64,000 bases of DNA from Hymenobacter siberiensis (lineage in GTDB: Bacteria; Bacteroidota; Bacteroidia; Cytophagales; Hymenobacteraceae), in NCBI RefSeq assembly GCF_018967845.1, contig NZ_JAHLZZ010000001.1:2480001-2544000 (forward strand), written 5' to 3'. The notes under the pieces were generated by a model. That model saw only the letters and a program-made list of their open reading frames with translations. It was not told the origin of the DNA and searched no databases. Both the position numbers and the translations under genes were made by a program. Positions within the stretch are counted from its first letter, which is position 1. Every line of letters begins with the position of its first letter. Positions 8,873-16,339 of this stretch are shown in pieces.

Positions 8873-9550
8873 CTAATGAACTGCTTCCTCCACCACTTTA
8901 CCCCCGCGTAGCCGCAGCGTGCGCTGTGTCTTCGCAGCCAGCTCCAAATCGTGGGTTACCAGCACCAGCGTGGTGCCGGCTTCGCGGTTGAGCTCGAACA
9001 ATAAGTCCACTACTTTCTCGCTGGTGTCGGGGTCGAGGTTGCCGGTGGGCTCGTCGGCGAAGAGCACGGCGGGGCGGTTGGCGAAGGCGCGGGCCAGGCT
9101 CACGCGCTGCTGCTCGCCACCGGATAGCTGGGCGGGGTAGTGGCCAGCGCGGGCGGCCAAGCCCACGCGGTCGAGCAGGTCGAGGGCGGTTTTGGTGGCT
9201 CCGCGTTGGCCGCGCAACTCCAGCGGCACCAGCACGTTTTCGAGGGCCGTGAGGGTGGGCAGGAGCTGGAAGTTCTGGAAAATAAAGCCGACGTGCTGGT
9301 TGCGCACGGCGGCGCGCTCGTCCTCGCTCAGGTTATCGAGCTGAATATTATTCAGCCACACGCTGCCCGAAGTGGCGCGGTCCAGGCCGGCGCAAAGGCC
9401 CAGAAGCGTGGTTTTGCCCGAGCCCGAGGAGCCCACAATGGCAAAGGTGTCGCCGGCCGCCAGCTCGAAGCTGACGCCGTGGAGCACCGTGAGCGGCTGG
9501 CCGGCGCTGGGGTAGGTTTTAGTGAGGTTTTCGACGCGGAGAATGGACAT
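8873..9550 (-). CDS. ABC transporter ATP-binding protein (LolD/YbbA-like)
   Basis: A 225-residue nucleotide-binding subunit of the MacB/LolD/YbbA class. It shows Walker A GSSGSGKT (40-47), the Q-loop region FIFQNFQLLP, the ABC signature LSGGEQQR (142-149), Walker B AVLFADEP (161-168) with the class-typical GNLD, and the H-loop LVTHD (197-201). Length and motifs are complete. It lies directly upstream of an FtsX-type permease on the same strand, so the two should form one exporter, although a 411-bp palindrome separates the genes and could affect the downstream transcript. Start ATG 9550 gives the normal MSILRVENLTKTY beginning. Confidence 0.93.
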   Translation of the reverse strand: MSILRVENLTKTYPSAGQPLTVLHGVSFELAAGDTFAIVGSSGSGKTTLLGLCAGLDRATSGSVWLNNIQLDNLSEDERAAVRNQHVGFIFQNFQLLPTLTALENVLVPLELRGQRGATKTALDLLDRVGLAARAGHYPAQLSGGEQQRVSLARAFANRPAVLFADEPTGNLDPDTSEKVVDLLFELNREAGTTLVLVTHDLELAAKTQRTLRLRGGKVVEEAVH

Positions 9551-9604
9551 TGATTATGGCAGGAGGGTGTGGGAGTAGGCGGGGAGGAGGGTTGGGAGGA
9601 AAAA

Positions 9605-9750
9605 AGAACGGTCATGCTCATCTGGTGTCCGCGCAGCCGAAGCATCTCGCGTGCAGCAGTGAATCAATCGTTGGCTACGCCGACCTTCGGCTGAAAAGGG
9701 ATTAGTGGTGGCACGCGAGATGCTTCGGCTGCGCTCAGTATGACGTTCTT
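9605..9750. repeat. Nested palindrome, CGCGAGATGCTTCGGC family
   Basis: Between the divergent ATPase gene and the esterase gene. Outer arms (GAACGGTCATGC at left, GTATGACGTTCTT at right) and inner arms (AGCCGAAGCATCTCGCGTGC and its complement) pair over most of the length. Related copies lie at 25712-25808, 38218-38332 and 51347-51460. A 78-codon minus-strand frame here is a translation of the repeat, not a gene. Confidence 0.85.
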
Positions 9751-9864
9751 GTGGTTGGTCAAGCTGCTCACTACACAACCGCGCCGCCACCCGTTCGTTC
9801 CCTAAGACGTTGAAACCGCCGGCATGTTTTCCGGCTTTACGGTTTCGTGCCCCAAACGCTGCTT

Positions 9865-10551
9865 ATGAAATTCCTGCATTTGCCCTTCGCCGCCCTGCTT
9901 GGGCTGGCCCTCACCGCCTGCAACGCCGGCCCCACGGCCGAGCAGCCGGCTGCTTCAGCTACGCCGGTTGCCACTGCCCCGGCCGCAGCCAAAACGTCCA
10001 CCAAACGCCTGCTGTTCTTCGGCAACAGCCTCACCGCCGGCTACGGCGTAGAGCCTGAAGAAGCCTTCGCGGGCCTAATTGGCAATAAAATCGACTCCCT
10101 CAAACTCGGTTACGAAGTGATAAACGCCGGCCTGAGCGGCGAAACCACCGCCGGCGGCCGCAGCCGCGTGAGCTGGATTCTGAAACAGCCCGTCGACATA
10201 TTCGTGCTGGAGCTGGGCGGCAACGACGGCCTGCGCGGCCTGCCCCTCTCGGCCACCCGCGAAAACCTGCAAGGCATCATCGACACGGTGCGGCGGCGTA
10301 GCCCCGGCGCGCAAATTGTGCTGGCCGGCATGCAGATTCCGCCCAACATGGGCCAGTCCTACGCCAATGATTTCAAGGCTATTTATCAGGAAATTGCTGC
10401 CAAAAACCACCTCGTTCTCATTCCCTTCCTGCTCGAAGGCGTGGGCGGCGACCGTAGCCTGAACCAGGCCGACGGCATTCACCCCACGGCGGCCGGGCAC
10501 CGCATCGTAGCGCGCACAGTGTGGGCGGTGCTCCAGCCGCTGGTGCGGTGA
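9865..10551 (+). CDS. GDSL-family arylesterase/lysophospholipase, lipoprotein
   Basis: A 228-residue SGNH hydrolase of the TesA/arylesterase type, which cleaves acyl esters. The N-terminus is a lipoprotein signal with lipobox LTAC (Cys19), followed by an Ala/Pro/Thr linker to residue 45. Block I is FFGNSLTAGYG, with nucleophile Ser55 (GNSL in place of GDSL). Block III is GGNDGLRG. Block V is DGIHPTAAGH, with Asp203 and His206 completing the triad. ATG 9865 is preferred over a GTG 18 bases upstream because it gives a standard lipoprotein signal. The stop codon TGA is the first triplet of a palindrome. Confidence 0.92.
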   Translation: MKFLHLPFAALLGLALTACNAGPTAEQPAASATPVATAPAAAKTSTKRLLFFGNSLTAGYGVEPEEAFAGLIGNKIDSLKLGYEVINAGLSGETTAGGRSRVSWILKQPVDIFVLELGGNDGLRGLPLSATRENLQGIIDTVRRRSPGAQIVLAGMQIPPNMGQSYANDFKAIYQEIAAKNHLVLIPFLLEGVGGDRSLNQADGIHPTAAGHRIVARTVWAVLQPLVR

Positions 10552-10645
10552 GGTGTGAGATGGTGAAATGGTGAGGTTGATATGCAATTAGCGCGAGTGG
10601 TGCGGAAGAAACATCAACCTCACCACTTCACCATCTCACACCTCA
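10549..10645. repeat. Palindrome between convergent genes
   Basis: Arms of 33 bases (10549-10581 and 10613-10645), rich in GGTGAGG/GGTGAAA, enclose a 31-base loop. The first triplet is the esterase stop codon. This family is seen once in the window. It may act as a terminator for both convergent genes, although it lacks a T-run. Confidence 0.85.
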
Positions 10646-10648
10646 CTA

Positions 10649-10876
10649 CTATATCACCCGCAGGCCGTCGAGGTTCACTTCGTCGCGCAGCAGCTCCAGG
10701 TGGCGGTAGGCGAGGGGGCGGCCGGCGTCGGTACTGAGCTCGGGGAGGGCGGCGTTGGCGGCATCCAGGGTGAGCTGCGTGAGCTTGCGCTCGCCCAGGT
10801 AGATAGCCACGGGCCGGCCCAGTTGGGCATCGTGTGCGGCCAGTGCGTCGTCGATTTCGGCTAGAATGGTGCTCAT
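10649..10876 (-). CDS. Small hypothetical protein
   Basis: A 75-residue acidic protein (MSTILAEIDDALAAHDAQLG...) with no family I recognise. It is probably real: codon use resembles its neighbours, it begins with ATG, it fills the space between a palindrome and the divergent murI promoter region, and a TATATTTC sequence close to the TAnnTTTG consensus lies about 31 bases upstream on its strand. The predicted fold is mixed, with two helices flanking a short beta segment (VAIYLGERKLTQL). No signal peptide or membrane segment. Function unknown. Confidence 0.55.
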   Translation of the reverse strand: MSTILAEIDDALAAHDAQLGRPVAIYLGERKLTQLTLDAANAALPELSTDAGRPLAYRHLELLRDEVNLDGLRVI

Positions 10877-11077
10877 AGCAAAGAAAGTTGAGCGGATAAT
10901 GATGCGGAAATATAGGGTTTAGTTATCAGTAACCGTGCCCTGTGGCCCGGCAACAGGCGCTGCTGGGCGGCGATTTGGTGGGCCATCATGCCGCGTATTC
11001 TGCCCGTTGGTTCGTTGCGCGCTGCATTCGCGTCCGAAAAAGGAGAGGCTGAACGAAACCAACAATCGGCCTTCGGC

Positions 11078-11085
11078 TACCTTTG
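11078..11085 (+). promoter_or_regulatory. Candidate -7 element for murI
   Basis: TACCTTTG fits the TAnnTTTG consensus exactly, but it ends only four bases before the murI ATG. Use of it would give a nearly leaderless transcript. No -33 TTG is at a suitable distance, so this is tentative. Confidence 0.3.
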
Positions 11086-11089
11086 CCTC

Positions 11090-11938
11090 ATGACTACTGC
11101 TGCTCCCGCGCCGGCCGTTTCGGCGGCTTTGGCCGCCCGGCCCATTGGCATGTTCGACTCCGGTATTGGCGGCCTCACGGTGGCGCGGGCCGTGGCGCGC
11201 CGCCTGCCCCACGAGCAAATCGTGTACTTCGGCGATACTGCCCACCTGCCCTACGGCGATAAAAGCACGGCCGCCATTCAGGCCTATTCGGTGAAGATTT
11301 GCGACCTGCTGCTGCGCCAGAATTGCAAGCTGATTGTGATTGCCTGCAACTCGGCCTCGGCCGCCGCCTACGAGCTGGTGCGCGAGTACGTGGGGAGCAA
11401 AGCACAAGTGCTGAGTGTGATTGACCCCATTGTGGCGCACCTGGGCCAGGCCTACGCTGGCCGCCGCGTGGGCCTCATTGGCACGAAGCAGACGGTGAAC
11501 TCCAACGTATATAAGAAGAAGGTCGACGACCTGAACGCCGGCGTGGACCTGCACTCGCTGGCCACGCCGCTGCTGGTGCCCATGATTGAGGAAGGCTTCT
11601 TCAAAAACGCTATTTCCGACGACATCATTGCTGCCTACCTCAGCCAGCCCGACCTGGCTAACATCGACGCGCTGGTGCTGGCCTGCACGCATTACCCGCT
11701 GATAAAGGAGCAGATTGCCCGCTTCTACGCCGGTGGGGTCGATGTGCTGGACGCTTCCGACGTGGTGGCGGCCGATACCGAAGCCTATCTGGCCGCCCAC
11801 GGCCTGCTGGCACCCGCGTCGGAAACACCCCCGGCGCACCACTTCTATGTGTCGGATTTCACCCGCTCATTTGAGGAAAGTACGCGGATTTTCTTCGAGC
11901 AGGAAGTGCATTTAGAGCACTATCCCCTGTGGGATTAG
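11090..11938 (+). CDS. murI: Glutamate racemase
   Basis: A 282-residue cytoplasmic, cofactor-independent racemase that makes D-glutamate for peptidoglycan. All family blocks are present: IGMFDSGIGGLTV (Asp23, Ser24), YFGDTAHLPYGDKS, VIACNSASA with catalytic Cys86, and LACTHYPLI with catalytic Cys199 followed by His201. Length is normal. The start ATG 11090 gives an Ala/Pro-rich leader before the first strand; an upstream frame opening to 10988 lacks family similarity. The gene stands alone between a divergent small gene and a secreted-protein gene, so it is likely monocistronic. Confidence 0.95.
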   Translation: MTTAAPAPAVSAALAARPIGMFDSGIGGLTVARAVARRLPHEQIVYFGDTAHLPYGDKSTAAIQAYSVKICDLLLRQNCKLIVIACNSASAAAYELVREYVGSKAQVLSVIDPIVAHLGQAYAGRRVGLIGTKQTVNSNVYKKKVDDLNAGVDLHSLATPLLVPMIEEGFFKNAISDDIIAAYLSQPDLANIDALVLACTHYPLIKEQIARFYAGGVDVLDASDVVAADTEAYLAAHGLLAPASETPPAHHFYVSDFTRSFEESTRIFFEQEVHLEHYPLWD

Positions 11939-11963
11939 GATAGGCGGGCCATCAATTCATCTC

Positions 11964-11990
11964 TTGGTAACACCACCCGCGCTACCTTTG
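11964..11990 (+). promoter_or_regulatory. Candidate promoter of the T9SS-secreted protein gene
   Basis: TACCTTTG (11983-11990) is an exact TAnnTTTG -7 element, with TTG at 11964-11966 upstream. The gap of 16 bases is shorter than the usual -33/-7 spacing. It would give an mRNA leader of about 45 bases before ATG 12044. Confidence 0.45.
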
Positions 11991-12043
11991 CAGCTCAAGA
12001 GTCACTCCTTTTTTCATCTGTTCTTCACCACAACTTCCTCTTT

Positions 12044-14572
12044 ATGAAAAGACTTCTTCTCTCGCTGCTGGCGCTTATGCCGCTAGGCAGCTGGGCCCAA
12101 ACGCTTACCCAAGCCGACTTTACGGGTGTGGTAGTGCCTCAGTATCTGAGCAATGGCAACAATAGTGGCACGGCTACCTTTCCAGGCCCACGCCTGGCAG
12201 TAGCCTTCCGTGCTACGCTTACTAACCTCACCGCCAGCACGCTGTACCGCTACTACGTGCAGGCCGCTATGCAATCGGAATTCGGCGCTTCGGCTTCCGG
12301 CGCGGGCATTGTGCTGCTGGCCACGCCGGGCACCACGCCGGCCACCACTACCTATACCACGTCCAGCACGGGTAGCCTGTCTACGGCCGGCTCGTATGCC
12401 ACCTTCACCACCGACGCCACGGGCAGCTATACGGGCTGGTTTTTCTTCGTGAACTCGAACAACGCCACCCGTTTCCAGACGCCGGGCACGGTCCTGTTCC
12501 CCACCATCACGCTGGCTGCCGATGCTACTCCGGCTACCGTGGTAGCCCGTCGGGCCCTCAACCAGAGCATCACCCTGCTGGGCTTCCTGTCGGGGGCCGG
12601 GGCCACCAACGGCACCCTGCTCACCGGCTCGTCGTCGGCCACGCCCAACAACGTGGTGTTTACCTATGACAACGTAGCCGGCACCGGCCGCCCGCTGAGC
12701 GGGGCCGTGGTCGAAAGCATTGGCGTAGCCACCGGCACCACCCAAACCGGTGCCACTCCCTACACGTACAGCACCACCGGCGGCTCCTACACCACCGTGG
12801 TGCCCAACACCCTCGCCACCGGCGTGCGCCGCGTAGAGCAGCGCTCCATTGTTGATAACTCGGTGGTAGGCTGCGCTTCCAGCACCACCGGCGTATGGCC
12901 CAGCGGTGCCAATACGGTAAACCCCACCGGCGGCATCACCACGCCCCTGGTGTTCACGGCTACCGATACGCCCCTGAACACCAGCGCCTGTGGCACGGTG
13001 GCCACGGCTTCCGTCACAGCTACGCCGGCCGGCCCGCTCACGTTTGCTACCACCACCAACACGGCTTCGGCCACCCAAACGGTTACCGTTGGCGGCAGCA
13101 CCCTCACGGCCAACCTCGTCGTAACGGCTTCTACGGGCTACGAAGTAGCTTCGGCCGCCGCCGGCCCCTTCAGCGCCAGCGTATCGCTCACGCCCGCCAG
13201 CGGCGTGGTAGCTGCCACACCCGTGTATGTACGGTTGGCCAGCGCGGCCACGGCCAGCACCGTTGCCGGCACGCTCACGGTGGCCAGCACCGGCGCCACC
13301 AGCCAGACCATCACCCTGAACGGTACGGTTACGGCTGCGGCCGCCCTGCCCACCATCGCCAGCTTCACGCCCACCAGCGGCCCCGTTGGCACCACTGTTA
13401 CCGTAACCGGTACCAACTTCACCGGCGCGAGCGGTGCTACGCTCAACAGCCTGGCCGTGAACAACTTTATGGCAATGAGCGCCACGTCGGTAATGTTTGA
13501 CGTGCCCACCAACGCCACCAGTGGTGTCATTACCGTGACCACGGCAGCCGGCACGGCCACTAGCACGGGCATCTTCACGGTGACGGTTGCGGTCGTAACG
13601 CCGGTAGTTTCGGCCCTGACGCCCGGCGTACTCGTGACGGGTAGTGCCGCTACTACGCTGGTTATCACCGGCACGGGCTTCACCAGCACTTCCACGGTTA
13701 ACTTCAACGGGGTTTCGTACCCCCAGTCCACCAGCACGGCCACTTCCATTGAGGCCGTTATCCCGGCCAGCGCCCTGACCGTGGCCGGTTCCTACCCCGT
13801 GTCGGTTACGAACACGGCCGGTACGTCCAACGCCTTCACCCTGACGGTGAATAACCCCAGCACAGCTACCGCTTACGAAAATTTCGAAGCCGGTACCAAA
13901 ACGTCGTATAACGCTGCTGCCGTGGTCCTAACCAGCGGCTCCTGGACATTCTCCGATGCCCTCATCGGCACGGCCTTCAACGACCGTTCTAACGGCCTGA
14001 AATCGGCCCGCATCCGCGTCGGCTTCATCCGCATGGACTTCGACAAGCCCAACGGCGCTGGTACCGTGATTGTGAACGCCGGCTCGTTTGGCGTCGACAC
14101 TCCGGTTTCCTTCATTTTGGAAGTTTCGACCGACGGTGGCACCACCTTCACCACGGTGCCCGGCGCGCCGGCCCTGCTCACCAGCACACTCACGCGCTAC
14201 ACCTTCACGGTGAACCGGAGCGGCAACGTGCGTTTCCGCATCACGAGCACGGCCACGGTTGCTACCACGCGCATCAGCATCGATGATATCTCCATTGCCA
14301 ACTATACCGGTACGGCCACGCTGGCCAGCCAGGCGCTGCCCGGCCTGTCGGTGTTCCCGAACCCGGCGGCCGACCGTGTCACGGTAAGCCTGCCCACGGC
14401 GGGTGCTGCTACAGTTGCTCTGCGCGACCTGACCGGCCGCGTGGTGCTGGCCCCGGCCGCGCTGGGTGCCGATAAGCAATTGGTGCTGCCGACCTCGCTG
14501 GCCTCGGGCGTTTACTTGCTGGAGGTGAAGCAGGGCGGTGTGACCGCCGTGCGCCGCATCGAGAAAAACTAA
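12044..14572 (+). CDS. T9SS-secreted surface protein with IPT/TIG domains
   Basis: An 842-residue secreted protein, very rich in Thr, Ala and Ser. A signal peptide (MKRLLLSLLALMPLGSWAQ) is followed by a region to about residue 320 that I do not recognise, then a beta-rich repeat region to about 435. Two IPT/TIG (immunoglobulin-like) domains follow: PTIASFTPTSGPVGTTVTV from about 437 and PVVSALTPG from about 520. A jelly-roll-like domain (about 610-755, with FILEVSTDGGTTF and ISIDDISI) comes next. The last 75 residues are a type A T9SS sorting domain: LSVFPNPAADRV, LRDLTGRVV and LASGVYLLEVKQGG. It should be exported by Sec, passed through the outer membrane by T9SS and attached to the surface. 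Its role is unknown; adhesion or glycan binding would suit. Confidence 0.9.
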   Translation: MKRLLLSLLALMPLGSWAQTLTQADFTGVVVPQYLSNGNNSGTATFPGPRLAVAFRATLTNLTASTLYRYYVQAAMQSEFGASASGAGIVLLATPGTTPATTTYTTSSTGSLSTAGSYATFTTDATGSYTGWFFFVNSNNATRFQTPGTVLFPTITLAADATPATVVARRALNQSITLLGFLSGAGATNGTLLTGSSSATPNNVVFTYDNVAGTGRPLSGAVVESIGVATGTTQTGATPYTYSTTGGSYTTVVPNTLATGVRRVEQRSIVDNSVVGCASSTTGVWPSGANTVNPTGGITTPLVFTATDTPLNTSACGTVATASVTATPAGPLTFATTTNTASATQTVTVGGSTLTANLVVTASTGYEVASAAAGPFSASVSLTPASGVVAATPVYVRLASAATASTVAGTLTVASTGATSQTITLNGTVTAAAALPTIASFTPTSGPVGTTVTVTGTNFTGASGATLNSLAVNNFMAMSATSVMFDVPTNATSGVITVTTAAGTATSTGIFTVTVAVVTPVVSALTPGVLVTGSAATTLVITGTGFTSTSTVNFNGVSYPQSTSTATSIEAVIPASALTVAGSYPVSVTNTAGTSNAFTLTVNNPSTATAYENFEAGTKTSYNAAAVVLTSGSWTFSDALIGTAFNDRSNGLKSARIRVGFIRMDFDKPNGAGTVIVNAGSFGVDTPVSFILEVSTDGGTTFTTVPGAPALLTSTLTRYTFTVNRSGNVRFRITSTATVATTRISIDDISIANYTGTATLASQALPGLSVFPNPAADRVTVSLPTAGAATVALRDLTGRVVLAPAALGADKQLVLPTSLASGVYLLEVKQGGVTAVRRIEKN

Positions 14573-14613
14573 GCTGTGGTATCAGCTGGCCGAAGCAGGC
14601 CAGCACCAGTGAG

Positions 14614-14643
14614 AAAGCCCCCGCCCACGCGGGGGCTTTTTTT
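14614..14643 (+). terminator. Rho-independent terminator
   Basis: An 11-bp GC-rich stem (14614-14624 with 14629-14639), a 4-base loop and a seven-T run, 41 bases after the stop of the T9SS-secreted protein gene. Confidence 0.9.
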
Positions 14644-14714
14644 GTGCCGTTGCGTTGGCGGGGCCCTATGCGAATTGCTGGCGGCAGGAGGGAAGCCCGC
14701 TGGCATCGATGCCT

Positions 14715-14736
14715 GGAACGATTGCACAACTAAAAA
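14715..14736 (+). promoter_or_regulatory. GGAACGATTGC element, copy 1 (possible LacI-type operator)
   Basis: GGAACGATTGCACAACTAAAAA recurs with three changes at 15786-15807, and its core recurs near 63950. It precedes the susD fragment. Quasi-palindromic AACGATT-type sites are bound by LacI-family regulators in many sugar-use loci; that role here is inference. The remainder of the spacer 14573-14893 holds a terminator and a palindrome. Confidence 0.3.
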
Positions 14737-14804
14737 AGGCTGTTTGCTAGGCATATGATTAATAATGACAGACTTTTAGTAGCCTGATAAAAGCACACAT
14801 AGGA

Positions 14805-14887
14805 GTTGTTTAGAAAGTCACAAAAGGTCCCCGAACGGTCATGCAGCGCGCAGCGAAGCATGACCGTTCGGGGACTTTCTAAACAGC
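14805..14887. repeat. Palindrome at the susD truncation point
   Basis: Outer arms GTTTAGAAAGTC at left and GACTTTCTAAAC at right enclose CCCCGAACGGTCATGC and its complement, around a GCAGCGAAGC core. The left arm has an unpaired ACAAAAGG not matched on the right. A copy with the same bulge is at 36185-36326. The right end lies six bases before the first ATG of the susD remnant. Confidence 0.9.
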
Positions 14888-15730
14888 TTCGATATGGGCT
14901 ACTACAGCGGCCCGCTGCTGAGCGCCTCGCCCATCTACGGCAGCACCCAGGCCCAGATTCGGCCCCTGTCCACCTACTTCTACGCCTTCGACTCGACCGA
15001 TGTGCGCCGCGATATTACCCTGACTACTTACAGCATCGACGGGGCCAACAACCAGAAGGGGCTATTGCTGAGCGTCCTTACCGATGGCAAGTTCCGGCGT
15101 GACTGGCGCGTGCCCACCCTGGCCGGCACGGGCAACTGCCTGGGCTACAACTGGCCCCTCATCCGCTTCGCCGACGTGCTGCTGATGTTTGCCGAAACCG
15201 ACAACGAAATCAATAAAGGCCCCACGGCGGCGGCTGTGGCGACTCTGCGTGAAGTGCGCCAGCGCGGTTTTGGTGGCAGCACCACCCTGGGCCAGATTCC
15301 GACTCCGGCCAACCAGACCGATATGTTTAACGCCATCGCCAGTGAGCGGTTTCTGGAATTCGGGGGCGAAGGCATCCGCAAGTACGACCTGCTGCGCTGG
15401 AACCTACTCGATACCAAAATCACGGAAGCCCGCGCCAACCTTGCCAGGTTGGCGGGCGCGCAGGCTCCCTACACCTTCGTGCCCGCCAGCATGTACTACC
15501 GCGTAACCGGCGGCCAGGTGGTGTGGGCCCGCTCGTTCTACCGCCCTTCGCCGGCTGCCACGCCCACCGGCACCACTGCCGTAGCCTGGCGCACGGCCGT
15601 GACGGCCGCCCTCATCGCCAATATCGCTTCAGAGTACGCGCCTGGCAAAGGCAAGGAGCTGCTGCCCTTCCCCCAGGGCACCATCGATACGAATAAGAAT
15701 CCCGGATTTAAGCAAAATGCTGGTTATTAA
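14864..15730 (+). pseudogene. RagB/SusD family nutrient-uptake lipoprotein, 5'-truncated
   Basis: The C-terminal half of a SusD-type outer-membrane glycan-binding lipoprotein, the partner of a SusC TonB-dependent transporter. About 278 residues remain from ATG 14894, against about 500 or more in intact members. Recognisable SusD features are YNWPLIRFADVLLMFAE, LREVRQRGFGG, IASERFLEFGGEGIRKYDLLRWN and the ending LLPFPQGTIDTNKNPGFKQNAGY. The open frame runs back only to 14864, where a TGA inside the flanking palindrome closes it. No signal peptide, lipobox Cys or tetratricopeptide half is present, and no susC lies nearby. It is therefore a remnant, almost certainly non-functional, of a pectin-use locus whose other members (kdgF and a pectate-lyase gene) follow. 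Confidence 0.88.
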
Positions 15731-15785
15731 CGAGTAGGAGTGGGGTCTGCCCCCACGCCCTACTCGTCAACTACTGGCATTGTCG

Positions 15786-15807
15786 GGAACGATTGCGCAA
15801 TTAAAAA
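15786..15807 (+). promoter_or_regulatory. GGAACGATTGC element, copy 2 (possible LacI-type operator)
   Basis: GGAACGATTGCGCAATTAAAAA, 73 bases before kdgF, repeats the element at 14715-14736. Both copies have GGCAT a few bases upstream. Its position before a pectin-catabolism gene suits a sugar-responsive operator. Alternatively the two copies are direct repeats left by a rearrangement. Confidence 0.3.
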
Positions 15808-15832
15808 CCCCGCCAGCCTTGTCGACATTCCA

Positions 15833-15863
15833 AACAGGTTGGACTTTTAAGGTCCGACCTGTT
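15833..15863. repeat. Hairpin just upstream of kdgF
   Basis: A 12-bp stem (about 15833-15844 with 15852-15863, one wobble pair) and a TTTTAA-containing loop, 16 bases before the kdgF start. The GGAC-TTTTA-GTCC core resembles the GCGGACTTTTAGTCCGC palindromes elsewhere. It would fold in the mRNA leader. Confidence 0.7.
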
Positions 15864-15879
15864 CTTTTCACCCGATACC

Positions 15880-16245
15880 ATGACGCCACTATCTCCCGCC
15901 GAAACGGCGCAACCTGCTTTCGTGACTGATGCTCAGGCGGCCTGGGAAACCACCGGCCCCGGCGTGCGCCGCAAAGTGCTGGCCCACGGCCCCGGCCTGA
16001 TGCTCACCCGCGTAGCCTTCGAAACCGGGAGCATTGGGGCCCGCCACCAGCACCCGCACGCCCAACTGAGCTACGTGGAAAGCGGCGCGTTTGAATATAC
16101 CATTGGGGAAGCAACGCGCACTCTGGGCATGGGCGATAGCTGCTATGTGCCGCCCTTGGCGTGGCACAGCGTGGTGTGCACGGCGGCCGGCATCCTGGTC
16201 GACGCCTTCATGCCCCGCCGCGACGATTTCCTGAGTCAGCAGTAG
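15880..16245 (+). CDS. kdgF: KdgF-like cupin, unsaturated uronate ketonisation
   Basis: A 121-residue single-domain cupin close to KdgF, which in pectin and alginate use converts the 4,5-unsaturated galacturonate released by lyases into its linear keto form. Motif 1 is GARHQHPHAQLSYVESG, with candidate metal ligands His56, His58 and Gln62; motif 2 is GDSCYVPPLAWHS, with His96. The opening GPGVRRKVLAHGPGLMLTRVAF and ending DAFMPRRDDFL also match KdgF. No signal peptide, so it is cytoplasmic. The gene appears intact, while its neighbours (susD and the pectinesterase/pectate-lyase gene) are broken. Its TAG stop is followed at once by a GCGGACTTTTAGTCCGC palindrome. Confidence 0.85.
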   Translation: MTPLSPAETAQPAFVTDAQAAWETTGPGVRRKVLAHGPGLMLTRVAFETGSIGARHQHPHAQLSYVESGAFEYTIGEATRTLGMGDSCYVPPLAWHSVVCTAAGILVDAFMPRRDDFLSQQ

Positions 16246-16246
16246 T

Positions 16247-16263
16247 GCGGACTTTTAGTCCGC
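16247..16263. repeat. Short palindrome, GCGGACTTTTAGTCCGC
   Basis: A perfect 6-bp stem with a 5-base loop directly after the kdgF stop. It is the core unit of the longer nested palindromes at 24629, 29784 and 34739. Confidence 0.7.
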
Positions 16264-16339
16264 GTCCCTGCGCCGTGGGGTCATGCTATAACGGCGCTAC
16301 TGCCCCACAAGCTTCTGCTATCCCACCTGTTTTTTGCTG

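Noticed and set aside
9554-9790. 78-codon minus-strand frame containing RHTERSRSI
   Set aside because: It is a translation of the palindromic repeat; similar text (RYAERSRGI) arises at 38164-38406. Such frames are often misannotated as genes.
11078-11085. Firm promoter call for murI
   Set aside because: The -7 match is exact but too close to the ATG and lacks a -33 partner, so it is listed only at low confidence.
10919-11842. 307-codon frame opposite murI
   Set aside because: Antisense shadow of a clear racemase gene, Gly/Val/His-rich composition typical of reversed GC-rich coding DNA.
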